Shown here: in pieces, positions 43,398 to 52,213 of the stretch
Layout of the letters: the number at the start of each line of letters is the position of its first letter
How positions within the stretch are numbered: the stretch's first letter is position 1
NCBI GenBank assembly: GCA_019449415.1
Contig: JAGRPP010000031.1
Coordinates: 78,694-142,693, forward strand
Source: Geothrix sp.
GTDB lineage: Bacteria > Acidobacteriota > Holophagae > Holophagales > Holophagaceae
Length of the DNA stretch: 64,000 bases
Direction of reading: 5' to 3'
Position numbers and translations under genes: made by a program
Notes under the pieces: generated by a model
What the model saw: the letters and a program-made list of their open reading frames with translations, nothing else
What the model was told of the DNA's origin: nothing
Databases searched by the model: none

Positions 43398-44687
43398 TCA
43401 GGCTCCTTTCCGGGGGTCGGTGATGACGCCGGTGATTGCCGAGGCGGCGGCCACCACCGGGCTGCAGAGGTAGACCTCACCGGTGGGATTGCCCATGCGG
43501 CCCTTGAAGTTGCGATTGGTGGTGCTGAGGGCCACTTCGTGGTCGCCCAGCGCCCCCTCGTGCACACCCAGGCAGGGACCGCAGCCGGAGTTCATGACCA
43601 CGGCTCCGGCCCTCATGAAGTCGTGGATGTAGCCCTTGTCCAGGGCCTGCGCGAAGATCTTGCTTGAGGCGGGGAACACCAGCATCCGGGTTCCTTCCGC
43701 GACCTTCTTGCCCCGTAGGATGGCGGCGGCGTCCGCCAGATCGTCCAGGCGGCCGTTGGTGCAGCTGCCGATGACGATCTGCTGGATTTTGGTGCCAAGG
43801 ACCTGGTCGATGGGCTTCACATGGTCCACCATGTGCGGGCAGGCGATCTGGGGCGCCAATGCAGAGACATCGATCTCCACCGTCTGGATGTACTGGGCAT
43901 CGGGATCCGGGGTGACGCAGGTGATCGCGTCCACCACACCCGCCTCCTCCCGGAGGTAGCGGACCGTCTCCTCGTCCCCGGGAACGATGCCGGAGGTCGC
44001 GCCGGCCTCCACGCTCATGTTGCAGATGGCGATGCGCCCGCTGGTGCTCATCTTCCGGATGGTCTCGCCGTGGAATTCCAGCACCTTGTAGTTCGCGCCC
44101 TGGGCCGTGAGCTTGCCGATCAGGTGGAGGATGAGGTCCTTGGGGCCGACCATGGGCGGGAATTCGCCCTTCACCACCACCTTGATGGTGGCGGGCACTT
44201 CGATGTTCACCGCGATGCCAAGGCTCCAGGCCGAGGCCATCTCCGTGGCGCCGACGCCGAAGCTGAAGGCGCCGAGGGCCCCGTGGCTGGTGGTGTGGGA
44301 ATCCGTGCCCAGCACCACGAAGCCGGGCCGGACATAGCCGTACTCCGGCAGGATCTGATGGCAGATGCCGCCCACATCGCCGCGAATGTCGTGGAACTTG
44401 GTGATGCCGTGCTCGGCCACGAACCCGCGGATCTTCTTCTGGTTGGTGGCGGTCTTGGGGGATTCGGCCGGCACCCGGTGGTCGAAGATGATGGCGATGC
44501 GGGAGGGATCCCACACCTTCGCCGGGCGGCCCGTCCCCTGGAACACCTCCAGGAACTGGTTGATCACCAGCGCCGCATTTTCATGCGACATGGCGAGGTC
44601 GACCCTGGGTTCGACCACATCTCCCACCTTCACGGAGGCCTGCCCTGCCGCGCGGGCCAGGATCTTTTCGACGACGGTCATGCCCAT
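43398..44687 (-). CDS. leuC: Aconitase-family dehydratase large subunit (LeuC type)
   Basis: A 429-aa 4Fe-4S hydro-lyase subunit. The three cluster cysteines are present in IGSCTNGRLDD and NSGCGPCLG. Other aconitase signatures are LGTDSHTTSHGALGAF and IFDHRVPAE. The length (about 420 aa) marks the class-2 LeuC/homoaconitase group rather than the 465-aa enterobacterial form. GAGGAGG lies 5 nt before ATG 44687. It is 10 nt after the CoA-transferase gene and directly before leuD. The reaction could be isomerisation of 2-isopropylmalate or hydration of citraconate/mesaconate to citramalate-type acids. Confidence 0.9.
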   Translation of the reverse strand: MGMTVVEKILARAAGQASVKVGDVVEPRVDLAMSHENAALVINQFLEVFQGTGRPAKVWDPSRIAIIFDHRVPAESPKTATNQKKIRGFVAEHGITKFHDIRGDVGGICHQILPEYGYVRPGFVVLGTDSHTTSHGALGAFSFGVGATEMASAWSLGIAVNIEVPATIKVVVKGEFPPMVGPKDLILHLIGKLTAQGANYKVLEFHGETIRKMSTSGRIAICNMSVEAGATSGIVPGDEETVRYLREEAGVVDAITCVTPDPDAQYIQTVEIDVSALAPQIACPHMVDHVKPIDQVLGTKIQQIVIGSCTNGRLDDLADAAAILRGKKVAEGTRMLVFPASSKIFAQALDKGYIHDFMRAGAVVMNSGCGPCLGVHEGALGDHEVALSTTNRNFKGRMGNPTGEVYLCSPVVAAASAITGVITDPRKGA

Positions 44688-44697
44688 GGGAACCTCC

Positions 44698-45897
44698 TCA
44701 GATGACGCCTTTGGATTTCAGTTCGATCAGTTCGCCTTCGCCCAGACCCAGGTGCCCGTAGACCAGGGCATTGTGCTCGCCCAGGGTCGGCGGAGGGGCC
44801 TCCACTGCGCCCGGGGTTTTCTCGAAGAGGGCCGTGAGGCCGAAGACCTCGATCTCGCCCACGCCCGCCACCTGGACCTTGCGGAGCACCTCCCGGTGCT
44901 GGATCTGCGGCTGGCGCAGGGCGTCTTCCAGACTCAGGATGTCACCGCTGGGCACATCCTTCGCGTTCAATGCCTCCACCCAGAAACGGGTCGGTTTCTG
45001 GGCCAGCCGGGCCTCCAGAAGCGGCGTCAATTCCCGCCGGTTCTTCTTCCGGGTATCGCGCTCCTGGAAGCGGGGGTCCGTCTTCAACGCCGGAACCTCC
45101 AGCACCTCGCAGACCGCCTCCCACTGCTCCTGCTTGTTCGCCGCGATGTTGATGTGGCCATCCTGCGTCCGGAAGGTCCCGCTGGGCGCGGCCGTGAAGT
45201 TGTCGTTGCCCATGAGGGCCGGTTGTTCGCCGCCGATGAGCAGGTTGGCCGCCACCCAGCCCATGAGGGGCATGATGCTGTCGAGCAGGGCGATGTCGAT
45301 GGCCTGTCCCTGCCCTGTGCGCTCCCGGTGGAAGAGGGCTGCCATCACGGCAAAGGCGGCGTTCAGGCCGCCCACGGTGTCGCAGACGGGGAAGCCCGTG
45401 CGCAGGGGGTTCAGGCGTTCGTCGCCGTTCACCGCCATCTCGCCGGACAGGCCCTGGATGATCTGGTCGTAGGCGGGTTTGAGCGCGTCGGGGCCCGTCT
45501 GGCCGAAGCCCGAAATGGCGCAGTAGATGAGCCGGGGGTTGAGCTCCGCCAGCGTCTTGTAGCCCAGGCCCAGGCGATCCATGACGCCCGGCCGGAAGTT
45601 CTCCACCACCACATCCGCGTCCTTCACCAGCTTCCGGAAGATCTCTTTGCCTTCCGGGGACTTGGTGTTGAGCGTGATGGACTTCTTGTTGCAGTTCTGG
45701 GCCAGGAAGCTGGTGCCCATGAGCTTCTTGTTCAGATCAGGGACGATGCCCAGCTTCCGGGCCAGGTCGCCGTCTTTGGGATTCTCCACCTTGATGACTT
45801 CGGCCCCCAGCAAGGCCAGATGGAGCGTGGTGAAGGGTCCGGACAACACATTTGTGAGATCCAGGACCTTGATGCCTTCGAGGATCTTCCTGCTCAT
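44698..45897 (-). CDS. CaiB/BaiF family (class III) CoA-transferase
   Basis: A 399-aa transferase moving CoA between carboxylic acids. Family features: VLDLTNVLSGPFTTLHLALLGAEVIKVE at the N-terminus, DADVVVENFRPGVMDRLGLGY, the catalytic Asp in KPAYDQIIQGLSGEMAVNG and QAIDIALLDSIMPLM. It overlaps the lyase gene by 4 nt (ATGA) and precedes leuC by 10 nt. Class III members include succinyl-CoA:citramalate, itaconate and benzylsuccinate transferases, so in this operon it probably activates a branched hydroxy-acid for the lyase. Confidence 0.92.
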   Translation of the reverse strand: MSRKILEGIKVLDLTNVLSGPFTTLHLALLGAEVIKVENPKDGDLARKLGIVPDLNKKLMGTSFLAQNCNKKSITLNTKSPEGKEIFRKLVKDADVVVENFRPGVMDRLGLGYKTLAELNPRLIYCAISGFGQTGPDALKPAYDQIIQGLSGEMAVNGDERLNPLRTGFPVCDTVGGLNAAFAVMAALFHRERTGQGQAIDIALLDSIMPLMGWVAANLLIGGEQPALMGNDNFTAAPSGTFRTQDGHINIAANKQEQWEAVCEVLEVPALKTDPRFQERDTRKKNRRELTPLLEARLAQKPTRFWVEALNAKDVPSGDILSLEDALRQPQIQHREVLRKVQVAGVGEIEVFGLTALFEKTPGAVEAPPPTLGEHNALVYGHLGLGEGELIELKSKGVI

Positions 45898-46802
45898 GCC
45901 GTCACCTTTGCAGCGAGAGGCCCGGTTCGGTAGACGCAGCCGGGCAGTTCCCGGCCGAAGTGGGCGGCGACATCCTTCGTCACTCCGATGAGGGCCGCGA
46001 GGTCGATGTCCATGCGCTGCCCCGTGCGCTGGAGGCCATGGACGAGATCTTCCGTGGCCACATTCCCGGCCGCCACCTTGGTGAAGGGACAGCCGCCGAG
46101 CCCGCCGAAGCTGGTCTCGATGGCCCGGGCCCCGGCTTCCATGGCGGCGTAGACGCTGGCCATACCCAGGCCATAGGTGTTGTGGATGTGCGCCGTGATT
46201 TCAGCGGCGGGGTTCAGGTCCAGGACCTCTTGGACATAGCGCCGCACCTGGGCCGGGTGGGCATGGCCCGCCGTGTCCGCCAGGCTGATGGAGGTCAGCC
46301 CGGCGTCCAGGTAGGCGGCCACGATGCCCAGGACCCGGGCCTCGTCGATGGGGCCTTCAAAGCCACAGCCGAAGGCGCTCTGCACGCTCACCTGCACTTT
46401 CCGCCCGGCCTTCCTGGCTTCCAGGGCCGTGGCGATGATTCGGCGCGTGGCGTCCTCCGTGCCCATGCCGGTGTTCTTGCGGCTGTGGGTCTCGGAGGCG
46501 GACACGCCCATACAGATGAGCGGCACGCCCACCTCCAGGGCCCGCTCCAGCCCCTTCTCGTTGAGCACCAGGCCCGACAACAGGGCCCGGTGGGATTCCC
46601 GGCCGAGGATGCGGAACAGTTCATCCGTGTCGGCCATCTGGGGCATCTTGTCCCCCCGCACGAAGGAGCCCACCTGGACGATGTCCACGCCCGAATCCGC
46701 CATGCGGCGGATCCAGTCGAGTTTCGTTTCCGTTGGCACGACCATGCTTTCGGCCTGGAGACCGTCGCGGGGGCCAACTTCGTGGATGAGGATGTCGTTC
46801 AT
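45894..46802 (-). CDS. HMG-CoA-lyase-type (HMGL) enzyme
   Basis: A 302-aa TIM-barrel carbon-carbon lyase. Typical segments: HEVGPRDGLQAES (metal-binding Asp and catalytic Arg), ITAHIHNTYGLGMA (metal His) and the loop Cys in FGGLGGCPFTKVA. Substrates of this group are 3-hydroxy-3-methylglutaryl-CoA, citramalyl-CoA or related 3-hydroxyacyl-CoAs, cleaved to acyl-CoA plus an oxo compound. With a CoA-transferase immediately downstream, the substrate is likely a CoA-activated hydroxy-acid such as citramalyl-CoA or HMG-CoA. Confidence 0.9.
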   Translation of the reverse strand: MNDILIHEVGPRDGLQAESMVVPTETKLDWIRRMADSGVDIVQVGSFVRGDKMPQMADTDELFRILGRESHRALLSGLVLNEKGLERALEVGVPLICMGVSASETHSRKNTGMGTEDATRRIIATALEARKAGRKVQVSVQSAFGCGFEGPIDEARVLGIVAAYLDAGLTSISLADTAGHAHPAQVRRYVQEVLDLNPAAEITAHIHNTYGLGMASVYAAMEAGARAIETSFGGLGGCPFTKVAAGNVATEDLVHGLQRTGQRMDIDLAALIGVTKDVAAHFGRELPGCVYRTGPLAAKVTA

Positions 46803-46818
46803 GGAAGTGTTCTCTTCT

Positions 46819-46896
46819 TTAACCGCAGAAGGCGCAGAGATCGCCGAGGAAAGCGTGGGGGCATTTCTCTGCGTCCTCCGCGCCCTCTGCCGTTAC
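46819..46896. repeat. Hairpin repeat (copy 1) of the AACC-CAGAGG type
   Basis: Left arm AACCGCAGAAGGCGCAGAGA (46821-46840) is roughly complementary to the right arm ending at 46894. The same repeat type occurs at 48227-48287. The right arm ends 5 nt from the stop of the dehydrogenase gene and the left arm begins 18 nt from the lyase start, so it lies within the operon. Confidence 0.75.
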
Positions 46897-46899
46897 AAA

Positions 46900-48018
46900 T
46901 CAAAGTTTCCGAGCGATAGCCTCGCCCATGTCGAGGGTGGTGGCCTTGCCGCCCATGTCGTAGGTGCGGACCTGGCCTTCGGCGATGACGGCGGCCGTGG
47001 CGGCCTCGAGCCGGGCGCCCTTCTCGGTCTCTCCCAGCCAATCCAGCATCATCTTGGCGGCCAGGATGGTGGCGATGGGGTTCACCTTGTACTGGCCCGC
47101 GTACTTCGGCGCGCTGCCATGGCTGGGTTCGAACACGGCCAGCTTCTCGCCGATGTTCCCCGAGCAGCCGAAGCCGAGCCCGCCCACCATCTGGGCCGCG
47201 AGGTCGCTGACGATGTCGCCGAACAGGTTCGTGGCCACCATCACGCCGTAGTTCTTGGGGTTCTTGAGCATCCACATGGTGATGGCATCGACATTGGCGT
47301 CATCCATCGCGATGCCCGGGTATTCCTTGGCGATGCGCTTGCCGGTCTCCAGGAACATGCCTTCGGTGGCCCGCACCACATTGGCCTTGTGGATGACCGT
47401 GACCTTGGGGTAGCCGAACTTCTTGGCGTACTCGAAGGCGGCGCGGATGATGCGGTCGCAGCCCTTCTGGGTGTTCACTTTGCAGGTGATGGCGAACTGG
47501 TCACCGGGAATCTCCGCGAAGTGGGCGAAGGGCTTGCTGAGCTTCTTCAGGGTTTCCTTCAGCTCGTCGGGAACGGGGCTGAATTCCACGCCGGCGTAGA
47601 GATCCTCGGTGTTCTCGCGGAAGATCACCATGTCGATGTCTTCCTTGTAGTTCAGAGGGTTGCCCGCGTAGGCCTTGCAGGGCCGCAGGCAGGTGTAGAG
47701 GTCGAACATCTGCCGCATGCGGACGATGGGGCTGCGGTAGATGAGCCCCTTGCCCTTCAGTTCCGGCACCAGTTCCGCCTCGGCGTCCTTCACGGGCTTC
47801 GAGGTGATGGCGCCGAACATGGCGGCATGGCTGTTCTTCAGCAGGTCGATGGTGCGCTGGGGGAAGGCTTCCCCCTCCTTGCACCAGAACTCCCAGCCGA
47901 TGTCCCCGTGGGTGTACGAGGCATCGAACTTCAGGGCATCCAGGCAGATCTTGGCGGCCTCCATGACCTCGACGCCCACGCCGTCACCGGGCAACCAGGC
48001 GATGTTGAACTGGCTCAT
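46900..48018 (-). CDS. Isocitrate/3-isopropylmalate dehydrogenase-family enzyme
   Basis: A 372-aa NAD(P)-dependent beta-decarboxylating dehydrogenase. Family signs: AWLPGDGVGVEVM (N-terminus), YRSPIVRMRQMFDLYTCLRP (substrate arginines), RENTEDLYAGVE, VIHKANVVRATEGMF (catalytic Lys), NLFGDIVSDLAAQMVGGLG, EPSHGSAPKYAG. The ENTEDLYAG pattern is of isocitrate-dehydrogenase type; the length fits short NAD-type IDH, isopropylmalate or homoisocitrate enzymes. It is the first gene of the operon with HMGL, CoA-transferase and LeuCD. It may oxidise isocitrate or a 3-alkylmalate; the substrate is not settled. Confidence 0.88.
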   Translation of the reverse strand: MSQFNIAWLPGDGVGVEVMEAAKICLDALKFDASYTHGDIGWEFWCKEGEAFPQRTIDLLKNSHAAMFGAITSKPVKDAEAELVPELKGKGLIYRSPIVRMRQMFDLYTCLRPCKAYAGNPLNYKEDIDMVIFRENTEDLYAGVEFSPVPDELKETLKKLSKPFAHFAEIPGDQFAITCKVNTQKGCDRIIRAAFEYAKKFGYPKVTVIHKANVVRATEGMFLETGKRIAKEYPGIAMDDANVDAITMWMLKNPKNYGVMVATNLFGDIVSDLAAQMVGGLGFGCSGNIGEKLAVFEPSHGSAPKYAGQYKVNPIATILAAKMMLDWLGETEKGARLEAATAAVIAEGQVRTYDMGGKATTLDMGEAIARKL

Positions 48019-48226
48019 GTTCAGACTCCTGCAGGAAGGGGGCTGGGGCTGCGGTGCGCTCCCGCACCAGACCCGCCAATCATGACCTCCCCGTTAAGTT
48101 TGAGCCCGGACAGCCATCACAAAACCCCCAGAAATCGCCTGATCCGGGAACATCCCCCGACAAAGTGTCAAACCCTCCACCAGCCACCCTCAGGGTCCAA
48201 GCGGTGCCGGATGGATAAAAAGGCTT
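48019..48226 (-). promoter_or_regulatory. Likely leader/promoter region of the 48018-42902 operon
   Basis: A 208-nt non-coding stretch before the dehydrogenase start, bounded by the second hairpin repeat. It contains a candidate -35 (TTGACA on the - strand, 48171-48166) without a convincing -10 at the usual spacing, and a GGAG ribosome site 7 nt before the ATG. I see no gene in it. Confidence 0.35.
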
Positions 48227-48287
48227 AACCACAGAGGGCGCAGAGCATGGAAATGGATTCTCTGTGTTCTCTGCGTCCTCTGCGGTT
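48227..48287. repeat. Hairpin repeat (copy 2) of the AACC-CAGAGG type
   Basis: AACCACAGAGGGCGCAGAG (48227-48245) pairs at 17 of 19 positions with the reverse complement at 48269-48287, around a 23-nt loop. It shares sequence with copy 1 at 46819-46896. It lies between the operon's upstream region and the end of polA. Confidence 0.8.
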
Positions 48288-48312
48288 CATGTTTCCCCGA
48301 GGTAGGGGTCGC

Positions 48313-51111
48313 CTACTTGCAGGCCAGCCAGCTGTCGCCCGTGCGGACTTCCGCCGCCAACTTCACGCCCAGGGCGCCCAGGTCGTCGGCGCCTTCCATG
48401 GCGTCCTTCAGGAGGGCGGCGGCCCGGTCCACTTCTTCCGGCGGCGCCTCCATCAAGAGTTCGTCATGGACCTGGAGCAGCAGCCTGGCCCGGAGGCCCG
48501 AGGCCTGGAGGCTGCGGTGCAGACGCACCATGGCCCGGCGCATGAGGTCGGCGGCCGTGCCCTGGACGATGGTGTTCACCGCCTCCCGCAGCCCCTGGGC
48601 CTGGAACTGCTTGTTGGGGCTCTCCAGCTCGGGGATCCGGCGGATGCGGCCCCAGTGGGTGCGGACGAGGCCTTCGGCCAGGGCCCGCTCTTTGGCGCCC
48701 TCGATCCAGGCCGCCACCTTAGGCATGCGCTCGAAGTAGCGCTCGATGAAGGCCTTGGCCTCCTTCTGGCTGACCCCGATGTTGGCGGCGAGGGCGAAGG
48801 CCCCCTGCCCATAGAGCAGGCCGAAGTTCACGGCCTTGGAGGCGCTGCGCTGCTCCGAAGTGACCTGGTCCATGGGCACATTGAAGACTTCCGACGCCGT
48901 CCGGCGGTGGATGTCCTCACCTGCGGCGAACGCACCCAGCAGCACGGGATCCTCGGCCAGAGCCGCCACCACCCGCAGTTCGATCTGGCTGTAGTCCGCA
49001 TCCAGCAGGACCCAGCCGGGTTCGGGCACGAAAGCCCCGCGGATGGCCCGGCCTTCCTCGGTGCGGATGGGGATGTTCTGCAGGTTGGGATCGCTGGAGG
49101 CCAACCGCCCCGAGGCCACGGCCGCCTGGTGCAGGCGCGTGTGCACGCGTTTCGTCACGGGGTTCACCATCTGCGGCAGGGCTTCCACATAGGTGCCCAG
49201 CAGCTTCACCATCTGGCGGTGGCGCAGCAGCTCCCGGGCGATCTCGGCGCCCTGCTTCTCCGCCAGCTCCAGCAGCACATCCTCATCCGTGCTGGGCGCC
49301 TTGGTCTTGCCCGTAAACTTCACGGGCTTGTAGCCCAACTTGCCGAAGAGAACAGCCCCCAGCTGGGTGGGGCTGTTCAGGTTGAAGGGCTCGCCGGCCA
49401 GCTCGATCACCCTCGCTTGGGACCGTTCACGCTCGCCATGCATGCGCACGGCGAGTAAGGAGAGAACCTCCAGATCCAGGCGGACGCCGTGGCCCTCCAG
49501 GGCCGCCAGGACTTCCACCAGCGGCAGATCTACCTCTTCATAGAGACGCTTCATCCGGTCGTCAGCAAGCTTCGCCCGCAGCTTGTCGCAGAGCTGCAGG
49601 GCCAGGTCGGCATCTTCCGCGGCGTACTGCACCGCCTGCTCGAACACGGCCTCGTCAAAGCGCTTCTGGCTCTTCCCCTTCCCCACCACCTCCTCGAAGG
49701 CGATGGGCTTCACATCGAGCAGGCGCACGGACAGGTCATCCAGGTTATGACGGACGCCGCTCTCCAGCAGGAAACTCAGCACCATGCTGTCGTCCGCCAA
49801 GCCCGCCACAGGGAGCCCGTGGCGGGATAGGACCTGCAAATCGTACTTCAGGTTCTGGCCGCATTTCCCGACGGATGCGTCTGCCAGCAGCGGCGCGAGG
49901 ACGCGCCGGGCCTCCGAGAAAGGTACATTGCGGGGATCCAGGTGGGGCGCCAGTTCCGCGAAGAAGGTCACCGCATCGCCCCGCAGGTCCAGCAGCGATT
50001 CGGGTAGGCCCGAATCCGGCAACAGGCCCGGCAGGGAGCCTTCCGTGTCCGCGGTGGCGGGCTTCAGATGGGCCAGCGGCACATAGAGTCCTTCGTTGGG
50101 CGCCCAGGCCAGGCTCAGGCCCACGATATGTCCCCGCGTGGGATCGATGCTGGTGGTTTCCGTGTCCAGGCCGAAGCGGCCGGCTGCGCGGCAGGCCGCC
50201 ACGGCCGCCTCGAGGTCCGCCAGGGTGGAGGCGGCCCGGTAGGTCCGCGCACTGCCCGCCTGCTCGGCGCTCTGCGTGAACTCTTTGGTGAGGGTCTGGA
50301 AGCCCAGGGCCTTGAAGGTCTCCCGGGCCTTGGCTTCGTCCACGCCGGGATAGGCGAGGTCCCGGGGATGCAGTGAGAGACGGAGATCCGTCACCACGGT
50401 CACCAGGCGCCGGGTGAGGTCCAGCCACTCGGACGCCGCTTCCAACCCCTCCCGCTGCTTGGGCTTCAGGTCGGCCTTGGCGGAAATCACCCCGTCGAGG
50501 CTGCCGAACTTCTCCAGCAGCAGGGCCGCGCCCTTCTCGCCGATGCCCGGGACGCCCTTCACATTGTCGGAGGCATCCCCCACCAGGCTCAGGAAGTCCA
50601 CCACCTGCTCGGGCCATACGCCCATGCGGGTCTTCACGCCCTCGCGGTCATGCCAGACTTCGCCGTCCTTGGTGTTCAACACCTGGATGCGCAGGCCGTC
50701 GTCCACCAGCTGCAGCAGGTCCTTGTCGGGGCTGACGATGACCGCCGGGAGGCCCATGGCCGCCGACTCCCGGGCCAGGGTGCCCATGACATCGTCCGCC
50801 TCGTAGCCGTGCAGCTCCACGATGGGGATGTTCAGCGCCTCCACCAGCTGCCGGATCATGGGGATCTGCGGTCGCAGGTCCTCGGGCATGGCGTCGCGGT
50901 TGGCCTTGTACTCGGGGTAGATCTCATGCCGGAAGGTGGGCTCCGGCGTATCGAACACGCAGGCGATGTGGGTGGGCTTGTGCTTCTCCAGCAGCTGCAG
51001 CACCAGCCGCGTGAAGGTGTAGGCCGCCCCGTTCTTCAGCCGGGGATTGGCGAAGTAGGCCCTAAAAATGAAGGCGAAGGTGTCGATCAGGTAGAGGCGG
51101 TCGTCGGACAT
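48313..51111 (-). CDS. polA: DNA polymerase I
   Basis: A 932-aa repair and Okazaki-processing polymerase with three domains. 5'-3' exonuclease: 1-290 (IVSPDKDLLQLVD; LVGDASDNVKGVPGIGEKGA). 3'-5' exonuclease: about 310-530, with intact motifs FGLDTETTSIDP, GQNLKYD and YAAEDAD, so proofreading is likely active. Polymerase: to the end, motif A LLDADYSQIELR, motif B RSASKAVNFGLLYGQG, motif C LQVHDELLMEAP. The start MSDDRLYLIDTFAFIFRAYF is the usual N-terminus; the in-frame region upstream to 51576 is antisense to the Cache gene and not coding. Length normal. Confidence 0.97.
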   Translation of the reverse strand: MSDDRLYLIDTFAFIFRAYFANPRLKNGAAYTFTRLVLQLLEKHKPTHIACVFDTPEPTFRHEIYPEYKANRDAMPEDLRPQIPMIRQLVEALNIPIVELHGYEADDVMGTLARESAAMGLPAVIVSPDKDLLQLVDDGLRIQVLNTKDGEVWHDREGVKTRMGVWPEQVVDFLSLVGDASDNVKGVPGIGEKGAALLLEKFGSLDGVISAKADLKPKQREGLEAASEWLDLTRRLVTVVTDLRLSLHPRDLAYPGVDEAKARETFKALGFQTLTKEFTQSAEQAGSARTYRAASTLADLEAAVAACRAAGRFGLDTETTSIDPTRGHIVGLSLAWAPNEGLYVPLAHLKPATADTEGSLPGLLPDSGLPESLLDLRGDAVTFFAELAPHLDPRNVPFSEARRVLAPLLADASVGKCGQNLKYDLQVLSRHGLPVAGLADDSMVLSFLLESGVRHNLDDLSVRLLDVKPIAFEEVVGKGKSQKRFDEAVFEQAVQYAAEDADLALQLCDKLRAKLADDRMKRLYEEVDLPLVEVLAALEGHGVRLDLEVLSLLAVRMHGERERSQARVIELAGEPFNLNSPTQLGAVLFGKLGYKPVKFTGKTKAPSTDEDVLLELAEKQGAEIARELLRHRQMVKLLGTYVEALPQMVNPVTKRVHTRLHQAAVASGRLASSDPNLQNIPIRTEEGRAIRGAFVPEPGWVLLDADYSQIELRVVAALAEDPVLLGAFAAGEDIHRRTASEVFNVPMDQVTSEQRSASKAVNFGLLYGQGAFALAANIGVSQKEAKAFIERYFERMPKVAAWIEGAKERALAEGLVRTHWGRIRRIPELESPNKQFQAQGLREAVNTIVQGTAADLMRRAMVRLHRSLQASGLRARLLLQVHDELLMEAPPEEVDRAAALLKDAMEGADDLGALGVKLAAEVRTGDSWLACK

Positions 51112-51204
51112 GCATCCAGTCTGGCAGGCCCCGCCGGGATTCATGCTTCCGCCCGAGCGGACGATCTCTACAGGTGTAGCCGTTCTCCTCCGAAGGAGGC
51201 CCTT

Positions 51205-51660
51205 GTGCACGCTGGGAATGCATGGATTCCGGCCATTCTCTGCATGGCCGCCCCGCCCCTCCTGGCCCAGGACCAGCCGGCTCGGGCCCTGTCCCTGGTG
51301 AAGGAGGCGGTGGCGTTCGCCAAGAGCCAGGGAAAAGAGGCCCTGCTGAGGGAGATCAACCACGGCCAGGGCCGGTTCCATGTGAAAAGCGGGGAAGAGC
51401 TCTACATCTTCGTCTACGACCTGCAGGGCGTCTGCCAGGCCATCGGCTTCCAGAGCCAGATGGTGGGCACGAACCGGATCGGCCTGCGGGATCCCGACGG
51501 GAAGCACTTCCTCCGGGACATGATCACCGTCGCCAAGGTCAAGGGCAGCGGCTGGGTGGACTACAAATACCCCCACCCCGCGACGGGCAAAGTCAGGACC
51601 AAGGTCTCGTATGTGGAGCTGATGGAAGGTTGGATCATCGGCTGCGGCGCCTATAAATAG
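51205..51660 (+). CDS. Secreted single-domain Cache protein (first of tandem pair)
   Basis: A 151-aa predicted periplasmic protein. GTG 51205 with GGAGG 5 nt upstream starts MHAGNAWIPAILCMAAPPLLAQ, a signal-like segment. The rest is a stand-alone Cache (sCache_2-like) sensor domain: AVAFAKSQGKEALLREINHGQG, ELYIFVYDLQGVCQAIG, GSGWVDYKYPHPATGKV, GWIIGCGAYK. There is no second membrane helix or signalling domain, so it probably binds a small ligand as a soluble protein. About 45% alike to the neighbour at 51748 by eye, an obvious tandem duplicate. Confidence 0.75.
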   Translation: MHAGNAWIPAILCMAAPPLLAQDQPARALSLVKEAVAFAKSQGKEALLREINHGQGRFHVKSGEELYIFVYDLQGVCQAIGFQSQMVGTNRIGLRDPDGKHFLRDMITVAKVKGSGWVDYKYPHPATGKVRTKVSYVELMEGWIIGCGAYK

Positions 51661-51747
51661 ATTCTAAATGAGAGCTTAAGGTGGTCTTAGCCCCGACCGA
51701 TGAGTGGGAGGGAATGAGTTCCTGTTTGCTTGAGAAGGAGATTGCCC

Positions 51748-52212
51748 ATGAGCATCCACCCGCGCCGCCTGCTGGCCCTGCCCGCCGCCCTCATGATCAC
51801 CACCGCCCTGCTTGCCCAGCCCGCGGAACGACCCAAGGCCGAAGCCATGGTGAAGGAGGGCATCGCCTTCCTGAAGGCCCACGGGAAGGAGGCCTTCCTG
51901 GCCGAGGTCCACAAGCCCCAGGGACGATTCCATGTGAAGCAGGGCGGGACCCTGTATCTCTTCGTCTATGACCTCAAGGGCGTGGTGCTGGCCCACGGGG
52001 CCCGGGCCAACCTCCTCGGCGTCAACCGCTGGAATGTGAAGGACCCGGACGGCGTCTACAACATCCAGGAGATCATCAAGACCGGCCAGAAGAAGGGTGG
52101 CGGATGGGCCGACATGAAGGTCGAGAATCCCGCCACGGGCAAGGTCGAGAACAAGACTTCGTTCTGCCTGGCGGAAGCCGGCCTCGTCGTCGGCTGCGGC
52201 ATCTATAAGTAG
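51748..52212 (+). CDS. Secreted single-domain Cache protein (second of tandem pair)
   Basis: A 154-aa periplasmic protein with signal peptide MSIHPRRLLALPAALMITTALLAQ and a lone Cache domain (EGIAFLKAHGKEAFLAEVHK, TLYLFVYDLKGVVLAHG, GGGWADMKVENPATGKV, GLVVGCGIYK). AAGGAG sits 7 nt before ATG 51748; a TTG start at 51730 is less likely. Gene order and shared ends show duplication with 51205-51660. Cache domains normally sense amines, organic acids or amino acids outside the cell, but here no receptor is attached. Confidence 0.82.
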   Translation: MSIHPRRLLALPAALMITTALLAQPAERPKAEAMVKEGIAFLKAHGKEAFLAEVHKPQGRFHVKQGGTLYLFVYDLKGVVLAHGARANLLGVNRWNVKDPDGVYNIQEIIKTGQKKGGGWADMKVENPATGKVENKTSFCLAEAGLVVGCGIYK

Positions 52213-52213
52213 G

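Noticed and set aside
48143..48171. Promoter of the dehydrogenase operon
   Set aside because: A TTGACA on the - strand lacks a matching -10, so it was kept only as a weak note in the leader entry.
51112..51576. N-terminal extension of polA
   Set aside because: The sequence before MSDDRLYLIDTF has no homology in known polymerases and lies opposite the Cache gene's coding strand.
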